Of a DNA stretch of 64,000 nucleotides, positions 22,490-35,559 are shown one piece after another. The DNA is taken from assembly GCF_950023065.1 (NCBI RefSeq), contig NC_088679.1:11346001-11410000 (forward strand), read 5' to 3'. The DNA comes from Planococcus citri. Lineage: Eukaryota; Arthropoda; Insecta; Hemiptera; Pseudococcidae. The notes under the pieces are model-generated. The model worked only from the letters and a program-made list of their open reading frames with translations, had not been told where the DNA came from and made no database searches. Numbering within the stretch: position 1 is the first letter of the stretch; each line of letters opens with the position of its first letter. The position numbers and the translations under genes are program-made.

Positions 22490-22770
22490 CTGAAACAATT
22501 TTTTCGAACTGCACAAAGCTAGATCGAAAAAGTACGAATGTAACACCATCGCCATCTGAAATTTTAAACTCAAAAACGCATTTTTCGATTATTCGGCGAA
22601 TTTTTCAAAAAAAAAATTGGGGAAAAATGAAAAAAAAATAAAAAATTTTTCAAAGTCACGTAGACGGCTAAAATTTGGTACTTACTTACCCTATTTTCAA
22701 CTTCAAAATCGAATGGAATTCGTTTTGAACCATTTCGAGTAGATTCTGAATCTTCCAGCAGTTTTTTTGA
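22490..22770. repeat. Diverged single-arm copy of the first foldback family
   Basis: Shares in order: AGATCGAAAAAGTACGAA, GCATTTTTCGATTATTCGGC, AAAATTTTTCAAAGTCACGT, GAATTCGTTTTGAACC and CTTCCAGCAGTTTTTTTGAA with 2840-3090. Heavily mutated. Confidence 0.6.
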
Positions 22771-22948
22771 AAGCTGAAATTTCTAAAATTTATACATACT
22801 TATCTAATAGATTGAAAGCGTGACCGACTATTAGAGAAATTGAATTTTGCAAAGTTGAGAAACAAAATTGTTTTGCTATATTTAGATAACGATGACTCAA
22901 GACTCACGTGACGCTGACTTTCGGAGGTGTGACGAAGTGATGTGTCGT

Positions 22949-22970
22949 GGGAGGGGGAGGGGGAGGGGGA
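22949..22970 (+). other. Potential G-quadruplex tract
   Basis: Four consecutive G-runs of 3-5 separated by single A (GGGAGGGGGAGGGGGAGGGG). This matches the canonical G4 rule with one-base loops, the most stable type. Confidence 0.7.
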
Positions 22971-23878
22971 GAGTGACACTGACATTTTCCCAACTTTTTC
23001 GCCAGATTTTTTCAACTTGCTACCCTCAGACCCTTCAGTCCCTCCTCCTTCTTCTCTCAGTATTATTAATGCTAATTATAGCTAGATGTGATGTGGTTCG
23101 AACAAATTTTGGAAAGGAGAGTTCGAAACAAAAATGCGTGGAATAATTTTAAATGTTCAAATACAATGCTCTTATACTTGACAAAAGATTTGAATTGTTC
23201 TATTTTGCATCCCAAATTCACAATTTTTTGATATTAAGTTAAGTACCTATTTTTCGTTTGTTTGTTTGTTTTTTTTTTTTTAGCTTTTTAGCAACTCTGG
23301 AAAATCATATTTTTAATGGGAACAGAACATCGAACAAATCGAGAACGAGAGCTACAGAAAATTTACAATTTGTGAGTTACAATAAAATCATTTTCAATAT
23401 AAGAAATTTCAATGCAAAAATTTTGAGCTTTTTGGTCTTTTCGATTAAAATTTCGCTATTTTTTTCGTTATTTTACACTTTTTAACACATAGCACCGGTA
23501 TCAAACCTGTATATCGATTTGATTAAATCATGTTCCTTGAAATTTCTAAAATTAATTTTTCATTCTTGAAAATGTTTGAAAAATTGTACAGTAGAATTCA
23601 AATCTACCCGAGCGAAGTGAGAGCAAAAGCTTTAAAAAAATTGATGGTTCGAAAAGTAAAATAACTGAAAATTCACAATTCTTCATTATTTTTTGTTTTA
23701 GAACATAAATTTTATACTTATGTAGGTATTTTCAAAAACAACCAATTTTGGCAAAAATTAGAAATTATTTTTGTGAATTTTCGGTTTCAGCAGAAGTTGG
23801 CACTTTCTGGCAGTTTTGACTGGAATGCATTGGAAACATTTTAATCGGATTTAGGAAAGAAGCGAAAACTTTTGAAAT
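22971..23878. other. Gene-free AT-rich stretch
   Basis: No coding signature. A copy of the dispersed CGAGCGAAGTGAGAGCAAAA repeat lies at 23607-23633. Confidence 0.45.
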
Positions 23879-24620
23879 TTTTTTTTTTTTAGGTGTTTAT
23901 AATTACTGGATTATTACACCCTACGTCCGATTATATTGAATTTGTCAGGTTGTGTTTTTTAACAAGATAAATAAATTTTTCTATTTCGAAGGGGCTGTTA
24001 GGAATGGTAGAGTTTTCATCTATTTGAAGAGATAATCGATCTTGGTGTAATTGGGGACAATAGAATAGTAGGTGTTGCGAACAGATATGGGTTCAGATGA
24101 GCAAAATTGACATGAGGGCTTAGGGGCTTTTAGGTAAAGATGGTTATGTGTGATTTTGGTATATCCAATTCTCAGTCTTGTCAACATAACTTCTTCAAGT
24201 CTATTTAAGTGGGAGAGGTTTTTCCAAGGATGAACTAATTTTTTATGTTGAAAGAGCTTGTTGGCTGTTTGTTGGGACCAGAAATTTTGCCAATTCATGT
24301 ATATATTTTGAGTGAGAAAAGATTTGATGTCGTCAGCTGTGATGATGGTAGGGGGGGGAGAAGTAGTTGCAGATTTTGCATAAGTATCAACTATTTCGTT
24401 TCCAGTGATTCGAATGTGGCTGGGAACATACATAAACTAAATTAATAAAGTGGGAATTTTGTTGCTCAAATAGTGTTTTAAGAATATTTTGAACTATAGG
24501 GTGATCAGAAAATAGGTTTTGTATAGAAATCAGTGAACTTGAGGAATCACTCTGGATCAAAAAAATTTTTGTTATGTGGTTCTGAGGTGAGTATATCACA
24601 GAGGCAATAATTCAAGCAAG
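23879..24620 (-). mobile_element. 5'-truncated LINE 3' end: RNase H domain, degenerate CCHC, poly(A) tail
   Basis: On the minus strand: an RNase H block with QSDSSSSLISIQNLF, HPIVQNILKTLFEQQ, then VPSHIRITGNEIVD and YAKSAT, followed by HLNRLEEVMLTRLRIGYTKI and CQFC, the usual C-terminal gag-like zinc motif with its later His/Cys lost. A T-run at 23879-23892 is the poly(A) tail. A duplicated TATG near 24425-24434 shifts the frame between LVYV and PSHIRI. RNase H places it in the I superfamily or a jockey-like relative. RT itself is absent, so the copy is 5'-truncated and dead. Confidence 0.88.
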
Positions 24621-24659
24621 AGTCGTAAAAGAGCCTGGAGGGCCCGGCAAAAAAAGAGT

Positions 24660-25400
24660 CTATGGCGAAAGAAAAACATGTCTTTTTTTACATCACAAAA
24701 CCCAAATTTTCAAAAGCTTTTGCCCTCACTTCGCTAGGACTTGTTTTCTTAACTTTTTCAAAATTGAAATTTCTAAAGAAAAATATCATTTAATTTTTAA
24801 AGTTTTTGTAATTTGAAATATCGTTTTTAATAAATATTGATTGATTGATTGAGTTTTAAAGTGAAAAAACGTTGTATGCACCTCGAAATACAAATTTTCA
24901 AGAACTTTCACCTTCACTTGGACCTGTTCTCTGTTCGTTTTCGAAATTAACATCCTAAAACAAATCTTTCAGATTCTAAAATTTTAAAAACCAAAAAATT
25001 AACTCCTTGTTTAAAAAAACATAGTTCCTAATTGTTCTCTCAGAATACAAATTTTCAAAAGTTTTCGCCCTCTTAAAAAAAAAAAAAAAAAAAACTAGTC
25101 ATTTTGCTCCGAGTCCGACTTGTCCTTTTTGGCTCTTTTTTTTCAAAATTAACTTCCTAAAAAAAACATTGTTTTTTGGCTTCTCAAAAGCAAAATTTTC
25201 AAAAACGTTTCTTGTTTTAAAATTTAAAAATTCACATTTGGGCTCTCAAAAAATCAAAACAGAAAATGAAAACTTTCATGAGTCATATGAATGTGATATA
25301 AATTGGCAAAATTGGTATTTTTCCGTTTAAAAATTTAGTCCTCAAATTTTCAGTTGAACCCTTCCCCCTCCCCCCTCAAAAAACTTCTATACAGTTTCGT
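24660..25400. repeat. Cluster of dispersed-repeat copies
   Basis: Three copies of the inverted form (CAAAAGCTTTTGCCCTCACTT and variants) at about 24708-24738, 24894-24926 and 25056-25072, each followed by TTTTCAAAATTAA(C)..TCCTAAA. The spacing is about 160-190 bases, so this is a diverged tandem cluster. Confidence 0.55.
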
Positions 25401-28400
25401 CCCTAGAGATAAAACCAAATTATATTTGCTCTGGGCTCGCATTGGTTCTCGATGGTCCAGAATTCAAGAAGTATAAACCCACGTTTCTGTTATTGTGTTA
25501 TTCTTACACAATTTCATTTTCTCACATTTTTCGACTTTTTGCAACTCACCTATATTTTACCTAAAAATTCCTAACTTTTCTCCTAAATTTTTCTGTTCGG
25601 AGAGTGCTCGTTGTGCCCACCTCTGCTGACTCTCAAAAACTTGGAAAAAATACAGCTAACTTTCTGACATCAAGTACGGATGGACTTTGAAAAAATTGGA
25701 AGGAATTCGATCGACCTTTAGAGAGTTTGACTTTTAGACATTTGGAAAACATTTTGTTGAGGTCCTAATACAACTAATGCAAGTAAGTTTATGTAAAACA
25801 TTTTTTTTTTTAAAACAAACAAACAGCATTCTAATATTTAGCCAGATTTTTCAGTTTATTTGGAAATCCAAGTAATGAGTTGACCTACAAGCAGAAAACA
25901 TATTTGTGTTTCAAAACTTTCCTCGAAGAGGATTCTTTACACCATTTGTAAAATTTTCAGTAATGTACCTACACTAAGTACCTAGGTATTTAAAAAAAGA
26001 CTAGACTGACCCCTGCATCGGTCGTTAGTGCTCTTCAATCAACTTGAGCACATTTTTTCTGACATTTTTATAGATCAGGTAAAGCAAAAGAATCAATTCT
26101 GAAGCATTTTTTACTTGTGAATAGGTAAAAGTATGTTACATGAGATTGAGATGAATCAAAAGTGATTCGATTTGATTTTTTTAAACAGTGATTAGTGATC
26201 CATCATTCAGATAACTTTTTTCCTGATTCCTCCTAAACCTTTGATTGATCATATCCGTTGAATATTTTCATTTCTTTGTGGTATTTTTACCACGTAAGTA
26301 GATCTAGTTAGAGAGTGTCTAAAATGGATACGTAGCCCTTTTGTAACGATGCATTTTTCGTCGTATTCTCTGTTCCGGCCGTTGAGCGATAAGGAATTCC
26401 AATTCCCAGTAATAATACGTTGTGTTCGAAGCGATAAGACGAGCCAGTTTGCTCATTTCTAGATTTTTCATGTCGCAGTTTTTTCGCTCGAATTATGTAT
26501 TTTTCTGCTCTTCTCAATGTAAATTGTAAATTACGTATTGAACATTTTTGAAGAGTAATATTGACTCATTCGTTCTCAAAATTGTATCTGTCCTTCAAAT
26601 GGTCGTGTCTTTTTTTCCCTCGAAAATGTTGATACTTTTGAATTGGGAATCGGATTCCATTTAAGGGATGTAAAATCAATCGTTGGGTGGTCGTGTCCGT
26701 GTATTTTTTTTTGTTGGAAATTTTGAGTTCGAAATCAAGGTTTTTTAGTTGATGGGACGTGTGATCCTGTTTTTGGAGCTGAAGTTGCATCTGTTTTTCA
26801 ACTACTGGTAAGTGTTTTACTTGAGTATAGATAGATACATACATATTGATGCATGAATTACTATTTTTTTCTTAAGTATAGATAGGTAATATGTTTTGTA
26901 TTTACCTACAATTTTATGTACTTTGAAACTGCCTGAGTCTGCAGACAAGAGTCTTGCAGTTTTTTACCTCATTTTCTTCTCTAATCGTCGAATGTGCTTT
27001 TCGTTTCGTATTTTTTATTAAAACACATCAGATCTATGGGCATATTGGTATATATATGAACTTTGAAATCGTTTGTTGGTTCTTTTTCCATTCTTCGAAC
27101 GAAGAAATTGAATTATTTTTTCCATCATATTCCAGACTTTTAAACAGATCGATGAGAATGTTCGAATTTGACGATCTATAGCTAGGTAGGTACGTAAGTG
27201 AATTGAAATATTCAAGGTCAAGAAATTAATCCACAGCAATTACTTCAAAATACTCACCTGTTCGAGTATTTAGAGCGAAGAATACCTACTTTAAAACGTT
27301 AACGATCATAAGAAAAACTTACCTAACCACCTTCTACACCTCTCTAGGGATCATTTTAACCCACCTTGTAGAAATATCGCTGGGTGATTTCATCGTGTAA
27401 AACTCCATTAATAGGACTTATCTTTCTCGAGAAGGATTTTTTGCTGCTTTTTTCTTCGTGTTTTTTTTCCTTTTCTTTTCTTTATTCGACGACGCTATAT
27501 TTAAAGAGGGTGTGGAAAATATTGCATCGAAAAGGGCGATTTTTCTTTTCCAGAAGGGAAATATCGTGTCGGGAAAAAGAAATAAGAAAGAACACCGAGA
27601 CCGAGATGCGGAAGAAGGGAGATTATTTTCTTTTTAAGAGTTTTAATTGCTTCGGCCATCGTTGTTCGGGAGTTCGGGGACAGACGAGGTGGAATCGTGA
27701 CGAGGCGAGGGGGGTGTGCGGGGGGCGACGTGAAGGGTGAAAGAAAAGACTGAAAGCATTTCTTATTTTTTTGCTAGTCTCAGCTCGATTTTTCATTACG
27801 TTTTTCCTCATTTTAGTTTTCTTTCTGTTCGCTTATTCCCATCGACTGCTTCCATCTCGACCCTTCGTGCCTTCCCAATGTACACTACGTTGGCCCGTTG
27901 GGTTCTTTTTACCCTTCGATGGTACGATGAGGTGAAGCGTTCGTTAGAGTGTTTACCAATTTTTGGGGTATTTTTTCAAAGGTGTAGGTAAATTGACGAA
28001 TTGGATGAATTTTCAGGCTGGTTTGATTATTTTTGTTGGGCATGAATCTCCTCAAATGGGCTCCTCGAGGTCAAAGTGAGACATTCTCATCTCAAGCTGC
28101 ACCAAATCAACTCCCAAGACTAAAACCAATTTCTCTCGAGCTACAAAAAATCACCATAATTCCTTCGCATCGATTCAACTCGAGAAAAAATAAACAACAA
28201 AACCCAAGAAGGGAAAAACAATTTATCGAAAATTCACACTTCAATCGCCACAAAACAGTTGGAAATACTCGATTCGGGGTAAAATCGATTACAGTAAATA
28301 AAATTCGCAATCATTTTTCCATTTCATTGTACACCAGCAAGAAGAATTTCACCCTGCACGTCACCGCCTCTTCCATACTGCCTCAATTTCTCATTTCAAA

Positions 28401-30280
28401 TTATTAACGACTGTTTGAAAGAATAAACTCATTTCCTCGGCGAAGTGAAAACTTGTATTTTTAATTTTATTCTCGAGTTTTTTTCCTCTTATTTTTCGCC
28501 AGCAAGTAATCGTCAACGTGAAGTGGGCCAGGAGGTGTAAAGCGACAATCATTATTCCCAGACAAAAAAAGAACTCGTGTTCGAGAAAGTTTTCACAGAG
28601 TAGGTAAAATTTCCAGCAAGAGACAAATTATACCAACGTAAACTAACTCGTATAATGTATAATTATAAGTGTTTCAATTTATGACGCACAAAAAAAAAGC
28701 GAAAATTTTTCAATTAATTTTTCTTCTCGAGCCAGTCGAAAAGCGAACGAAAGTGTTTTAAAAGAAAATGATTTTTTTTTTCAATTTAACTGCGTATAAA
28801 TTTAAAAGAAGTCGGGCGTTTAATTGAATAATAAATGAACAATAAAATTTCGGCAACTTTAGAGAGTTTTTTTTTGTGCAGGATTATGAGGCGGGCGAGG
28901 CGGCGGGGGTTGGAAGAAAAAAAAGGCAGAATGGTAGATTTAAAGCTCGAGTTTTTTCCCCCACGCTTTGGCATCCATTTATTTTTCTGAGATTAATTTT
29001 AAATTAAAATTCTCTCGAGTTGGAAGTGAATTTTTTAAGGCAACGTTTTTTTTTTAGACGTCCATTTTTTTCTCTCCTTTTCTCTGCATTTTTCTCCCCC
29101 CCCCCTGGTCGTATTATTCGAATACGGATAGATAATTACAATATTATTACGAATTTGGATTTATGTATATCGTAAATTTTTCTACCTTTTTTTGGCACAA
29201 AAAATTAATTTGACACGTTTCCAATATTATCATGCCCAGAAAAGTTGACCAATTTTTTCCATTCGATACCAAAATTCTGACGAAACGACAAATCAACCAA
29301 AGCAATACTTAATCCAACGATTCTGACACAAAATGTAAACAATTAATACAAAACAAATTTACTATTAAGTATTTAAAAAAAAAAAAAAAAAAAAAACGAT
29401 TATTTTGTGTCACTTTTTTGTTGAAAAATTTTCGTAAATTTTACAAACCATAAAGTCATTACTCTAAGCAATCTGTTGCAATTTAATTGACGATAAGTAT
29501 ATTTCCTTAATGTTTTGATATTTCCCTCAGCGCGACTATGTTAGTCTGCGGTTGAAACAAAATCAACTTAGGTGCACTTGACGTTTTCCATGCGATGTTT
29601 GTTAATTACTACGTCTGTTAAACCTAATGCAATGGTAATGATGTTAACCCTTTTTCCTCCAATATTAAAGTCACTCTCGAAACGTTCTCGAAGAAATTTT
29701 AACGTGGCGATGATGAAGTTCGAGTTATTAAAGATTTAATTTTATTGTATCCCTTTTTTTCCCTTTTTCACTTTTTTCATTGCAGCGTCGCCATCGTCAT
29801 CGTCGTCGTCACGTTTACTTGCATGTTTCGTTCGTTTGTTTACAAGACGTCGACACTAAAATACTTTTATATAATTTTCTCGTATTTTCCAACTATAAGC
29901 ATAGGGTAAATGAAGGTTCAAAAAACCACGAAAGTATTATTCGAGTGTACAGAGTGGGAAAAGAAAGTACATGTAAAGTAAAACACTTCGTTGAATTTTT
30001 CACGAAGTACGTATTGTTGGGGCTGTTGAGAGGCAATACAGGCCCGGGACGAATTAAATTTGGCCCCATTTCTGAGGAAGAAACTATAGATGGTTTTTGA
30101 GAGGTGGAAGAGGAGGAGGTCCGACTGGAAATTTTTCGACTGAAATATTTAGGGGAAAAATACCAATTTCACCGATCGCTTTCATATTGATTTATGGTTC
30201 ATCAGAATTTTTATCTTCTTTTTTGGATTTTTGGGGGTTCAAATGTGATTTTTTTCTATTTTAAAACAATAGACAAATTG
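25400..30280. other. Gene-free stretch, partly CpG-containing
   Basis: No exon supported. From about 26300 to 29000 the DNA is less repetitive and contains more CpG and TCG/CGA words than its surroundings (for example 27640-27730). The 124-codon frame at 28033-28407 and 118-codon frame at 27384-27740 have no domain, no clear initiation context and biased composition. An A24-class homopolymer lies near 29372-29396. At 29786-29815 there is a CGTCATCGTCGTC microsatellite. Confidence 0.4.
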
Positions 30281-33200
30281 ACCCACACGAAGCAAGGGCA
30301 AATTTTTATGCAAGTTCATTAATTTGTTGGCTTTTAAAATTTTAGAATTTTGAAGATTTTTTAGGATGTCAATTTTGAAAAAGAAAACAGAACAGGCCCA
30401 AATGAGGGCGAAATCTTTTGAAAATTTATATTTCGAGAGGCATACAACAGATACTTTTTATACGAGAAATTTATTTTTTCACTTCAAAACTTGAAAAGTT
30501 GAATACTTAATTTTTTTCAATTTTAATTTTGAAAAAGAAAAAAAAGAAGCCTGAGTGAAGTGAGGGCGAAAACGTTCGAAAATTCATGTTTTGAAAGTAA
30601 AAAAAACAGGGTTTTCATTCATCACATGCCCTTCCCCCCTCCAAAAAATAAGAAGATAGATAAGATTTGAATTTGGAACCAAAATGACGTAGGTAGGTAC
30701 TAAAAATACTACCTCTTGAAAGTATTTTACTAATAGGAAAATCGATTATCTATTATAATGTTGCATCCAGTAGGAAAATTGGCTACTCTGTAATATTCCC
30801 CCCCCCCTCTTGAAATGAGAATCTGGGTTTTCAGATTAATTGGAAAGAGCTTCAGTGATTATATAAAAATTTTAACTGCTGAGAAAGAAAGGAGTTTTTA
30901 AAGGGCAAATACTAAGAAGTAAAGGTAATAATTGAGCTATGTGAAGTGTGTACCTAGCTTATCTTTTGAAATCCCCAAAAACAGAAAAATCGTTCAAGAA
31001 CTAAAAATAATAAAAATTTGAAAGAAATAATATAAACTAGAATCATCCACGTTTACTAAGGAAAAAAGTCAATGCCATTTTTTTTCCAACATTTGCCGAG
31101 CAGAGCGAGGGAAAAATTGTTGGAGAAGTATTACATAAATTATTAATTATGCATAATCAGCATTTTTCTAATTTTTAAAATACTCCAATTTTTTTTTCTT
31201 TCAAATAGGAAGGTATTAATTTGACTTACCTAGGTAGGTAATTCTAAAAAAATATTTTAATTTTGTTTATTAATACAGTATTAAAATTGAATGCTTAAGG
31301 TTTATTAAAATATAAATCATCAATTTTTAAAAGATAAAGTCATTTTTAAGAACGTGAGCTGATGGAAAAATTACTGTAACTTTGGTAGGGATGAGGGGTC
31401 TTGAACCTGGAGTGGAGAGCCTTGTGGGGGGGGGGGGGGTCCTAAAACTCGGAATTTTCAACATAAAATACCTGTGGGTGTATTCAAGAGTCAGGACTTT
31501 TCAGTCTCTTTTTTTTCAATAAACAATAGAGTTTGTTCAAAAAGTGTTGCATAATTTTTTCGAGAGCATTATTCTGTATAATTATTGCAATTTAAAAATA
31601 TTTATACATAATAAAAGATACTGTACGAGTCCAAAGCCTACTTAGGGGAACCAGGGATTGCGTCTTTTCTGGACGCAAAAAAAAAATCAAGGGTCAAGAT
31701 ATACCTACCTAAGACTAAAAGATACCAAAATATTCATGATTTTTTTTTCATTCTTTTTGAACTTTTTCAAGGCTCTTTTTTCAAACAGGGGATGCCCTAA
31801 CATTGAACATAAATTCTTAAAATTTTGAAAATGTTATTTTCGCGTTTGTTTTTTTTTTGTGGTCACATTGAAGAAGGATAGGGTAGCCTTTAAATCAGTG
31901 TCCCAAAATTTTCAAAATTTTTAAAAATTCGTCTAATTCAAGAATTATTTTAGATACCTGTCTACTTGATTTTGGACATGAAAGACTTCGAATGGTCTGG
32001 TTCGGGGAAGGGGTTTAAATATTTCTGAAATTTCGAAACAGTAAAATTTAATTTAAAAAAAAAAATAAAATAAATCGTCCTAAATATAGACCCTGTGAGG
32101 TCATAATTCGTTATGTTCCAAAATTTGTCTTCTTATGTACGTATTTTATTTTATTTTGGCGTCCAAAATTGAGTCAATGAGATGCCAAAATACATAAAAA
32201 ATTGCTGAAGCTCAAATTTGCATAATTTTCTGAGTCTTTAATCTATTTTCCTTAATTTTTTTTGCATTTTTTCTTTGTTTTCTTCTTCCGAAGTGGTTTG
32301 CCTTTACTAAAAAAAGAAGTCTCCGAGAGATTTAGCTCTTCAACTAAAAACAATTGTTGTGTCAGAAGCCTCCTATATAAAGTTGAAAAAAAAAATCAAA
32401 AATGTCATCGAAAAACGTTTACTAAGGATTGCCAATTTGTAAGATATTTTTCTAGAAAAGCCCTTTTTTGATTCTCCCAAATTGACACGCCTCTTATATT
32501 GTAGAAAATTTAAAAAAAATAAAACGAGTACAGTTAAACAAAATTTAGTGAACATTTTTGTAACATTTTCAATCCACTAAACCCTTCTTTTTCAAGAAAA
32601 AATATTTTCTGCTAAGGTAATCTCCTTATGACTTAGGCATATGAACACAATAGAGCCCCCAACATTGAATAAAATGTAATTAAAGGAAGTTTTCTACAAT
32701 TGATGAGTTTTTTTTTTCATGATAAGGGACTGAGCAGTTTGATGCAGCGAAGAAACATTTTAAAAAATTTCCATCATTTTACTTTTCTACTTTTCTGATG
32801 TTTTTTCAAAGAACTAACGTAACAATTGAGGAACCAGAGAAGTTTTTTCTACGAAAGTAGGGTCATTAATGGGAGAATTAGATATGATGATTGATGAGGC
32901 ATAATTGAAAATTTTGAAAAATATCTGCCCAGTTTTGTTTTGCATACATATTTAATTTTTCAAATTTTTTTCTTCAAAATTGGGACCTTCAATGCTTTAA
33001 ATAGGGGAACAGATTGTTTGGAGTTATATTCTTCACAAAAGAAAGTTTGGCAAAAATCAAGACTCTCAATAGGTAACGCCTTTTGTATCACATTAATTTT
33101 TTGACTTTTTTTTCAAATGGAGGATGGAAAGGAATTCCAGCAACAAACATTTTTTCATGGACCTGGGAATTATTTTGGCAAAAAAAAAAAAAAGTAAAAT

Positions 33201-34300
33201 TTTTAAATATACGGACCACGTCAGCCTCTTCATCCTTTTTGGCTATTCTTGAAGTGAAAGTACGAATCATTTTGAAATCAAACCACCTCCCTTCCAAACA
33301 AAAGAGAATATCCAACTGTTGAAAAGATTTAAAAAGTTGTCAATTTATGATGACGGTTATTTGAGCGATAACCTAGGCAATAAGGGGAAGGATAGTCACA
33401 TTTGATGAGGAAATATGTACTGAATGAATTTAATAATATTGCTTCTTCTTACTTATTCTCTCAAAATCGGGAAAAAAGGAAGATGTTAGAGTGAAATATG
33501 TTTCGTTTTTAAACAATTTTCGACACTTACCAGAAAAAAATAGATTTTGAAAGTTTTAAATTCAACCATCCAATAATTAGTATTTTTCAGAGTTTTTATT
33601 TTAAAAAAATCAACATTTGACTCTTGAAAATTCTAGCTACTGCAATTTTTATTTTAAAAAAAAATGTTTTCTATTTTATTTTTTTTTATATGTGTACACG
33701 TCTAGTCGCCTACTTTGAAATTGACTTCAATGTGAGAAATTTTTGCAAAGTAAGATGAAGAGTATCCTCGAACAATTCCCTCCCTAATTTCAGTAGAAAT
33801 GAGTAAAACGTACCTAATCAATATTTGATCACTAAAATTGAACAAACAAAGGAATTTATTATCGCATAACAGGATCAAAATATGCTTACAAAATAAGTAC
33901 ATTTTTTCTTTCCAATATCCCCTTCTGCGTTCGTTCATTTCCTGAAGACGATTGCTATCAGCTGCAAGTTGCTGAAAAGTTCCCAAAAAAACTGAAATCT
34001 TAAGCTGACTCCTTGAATTTCACCCAATAAGCACATGTTTTCTTCGATTCTAAAAACGAGAAACAAAAAAAACATCATAATTTTCACACATTTTCTTCTA
34101 TAGTGAGAACATCATTGACTCGTTGTTCAAATCGAAATACACAATTTCACTATACAGTTATTCACACAGTAGAATGCGATTCATCTTGCAAAAGAATTCC
34201 GGCCATTAGACTCGCGAATCTTCCCTTATATTTCGGCCTACTTGCGGGGTAGGTATTACACCAGCTTAAATGATTTTTTTCTTGTTTATCTGCTGGTTTT
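30280..34300. other. Gene-free, repeat-rich AT stretch
   Basis: Copies of the dispersed repeat near 30283-30300, 30393-30440 and 30550-30590; G14 tract at 31426-31439; C-rich runs near 30800. No coding signature. Confidence 0.45.
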
Positions 34301-35550
34301 TGTCTCAGCTCGGCTGTTTTGTGTAGAACCCCCTTCTTGAGAGTCTAAATTATAACGCTTATAGTCCTACTCCATCCATCCAGCCAGCACCACCACCGAC
34401 GACGACGTTCTTATATACTTACAGTAGGAAAGAAAAAAAGATAATTCAAAAATTACCGAAATAATAAAACTGCTGAAGATAAAAAAGGGGGTAAAATAGA
34501 CGTACAGTGTAAGAAAGTCTGTAGCTATTATCTTTGACAAAACGAGGCCGGGATCCTTTAATGCGGTGCGGTAGTTAGTCGGCGCGAGGAAAATTTTTTG
34601 CGCGTTCACACGAAAGGGTACACCGGTGGTCGCGTCACTATCGGTTTTTCTTGGCTGTCATCGCTGATTTTCTTCGTATTAATTTAGTGGGAATTAATGC
34701 AGTTTAAAAACGGTGACAAGGGTGGAAGATTTTTCCAACTAGGGAGACCGGCGCGGCGGCGGGGTGAGGATGAGCGTCGAGCGGACGCGGACGAAACAGG
34801 CGACAATAATAACTCGACGACGTCGGAGAGAAGAGTTTTTTGTTTTTAAGTAGAAAATTAAAAGAATAAGAGAATTTTGCGCCGCAAAACGACAAAAACG
34901 GCGGGCTGCTTTAGACAGTTTTCTTTTTAAAATCGCGTTTTTTGCGCGATAATACGGCTTGATTTACATTTCGCACTTTTTATTCATCCCTTAGCTTCTC
35001 GTACTCGTACTCGTACCGTAGTCGTAGTCGTAGTCGTAGTCGTAGTCGTAGTCGTAGTCGTAGTCGTAGTCGTAGTCGTAGTCGTAGTCGTAGTCGTAGT
35101 CGTCACGTCAAATTAACAAAAAAGTTATTTTTTTCTCTCTCATTTGGGGGTTTTTCTTTATTTTTCTGCTTTGCTTGCGAGGTTTAGATACGTTCCTTTC
35201 TGACTTTTTGCATCGTGTGGCTGGATGCTGTGCGAACAGAACTGTCGTCGGAGTAGTCGAGACGTTTTTGAATTATTTGCAAGAAAATGTTTACCTACCT
35301 ATTTGTTTTTCACACGACGTTATTTTAATTTACGTAGAAGACGGCGAGTTCTCGTTCGTTATAGTTTCATTATTTATAGATATTATTAGGTTTATTGTAT
35401 CATCGTACTCGTACCTTTCTGTCCATTTGTCATTTTTTTTTAATCTTCCTCTCCGCCTCGTATGGATTGGAAAAAATGATTGGAAATCTGTCGTTCTGTA
35501 GTCGATCTGATTATTGAGATGTTTGGAATTCTCCTATTCTGGACTGTTGA
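34300..35550. other. CpG-containing island, possible regulatory or untranslated exon sequence
   Basis: Between about 34540 and 34830 GC and CpG content rise clearly (GTCGGCGCGAGG, GGCGCGGCGGCGGGG). No open frame with recognisable protein. It could be a promoter or 5' exon of a gene whose coding part lies elsewhere. Confidence 0.3.
35018..35104. repeat. Hexanucleotide microsatellite (GTAGTC)n
   Basis: About 14 nearly perfect copies of GTAGTC, preceded by a short CTCGTA run. Confidence 0.95.
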
Positions 35551-35559
35551 ATATTTGTA

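Noticed and set aside
27384..27740. 118-codon plus-strand frame
   Set aside because: The N-terminal half is F/S/L-rich and the C-terminal half R/E/G-rich, following local base composition.
28033..28407. 124-codon plus-strand frame
   Set aside because: Amino-acid composition is not absurd, but there is no family resemblance and the overlapping minus frame is also open.
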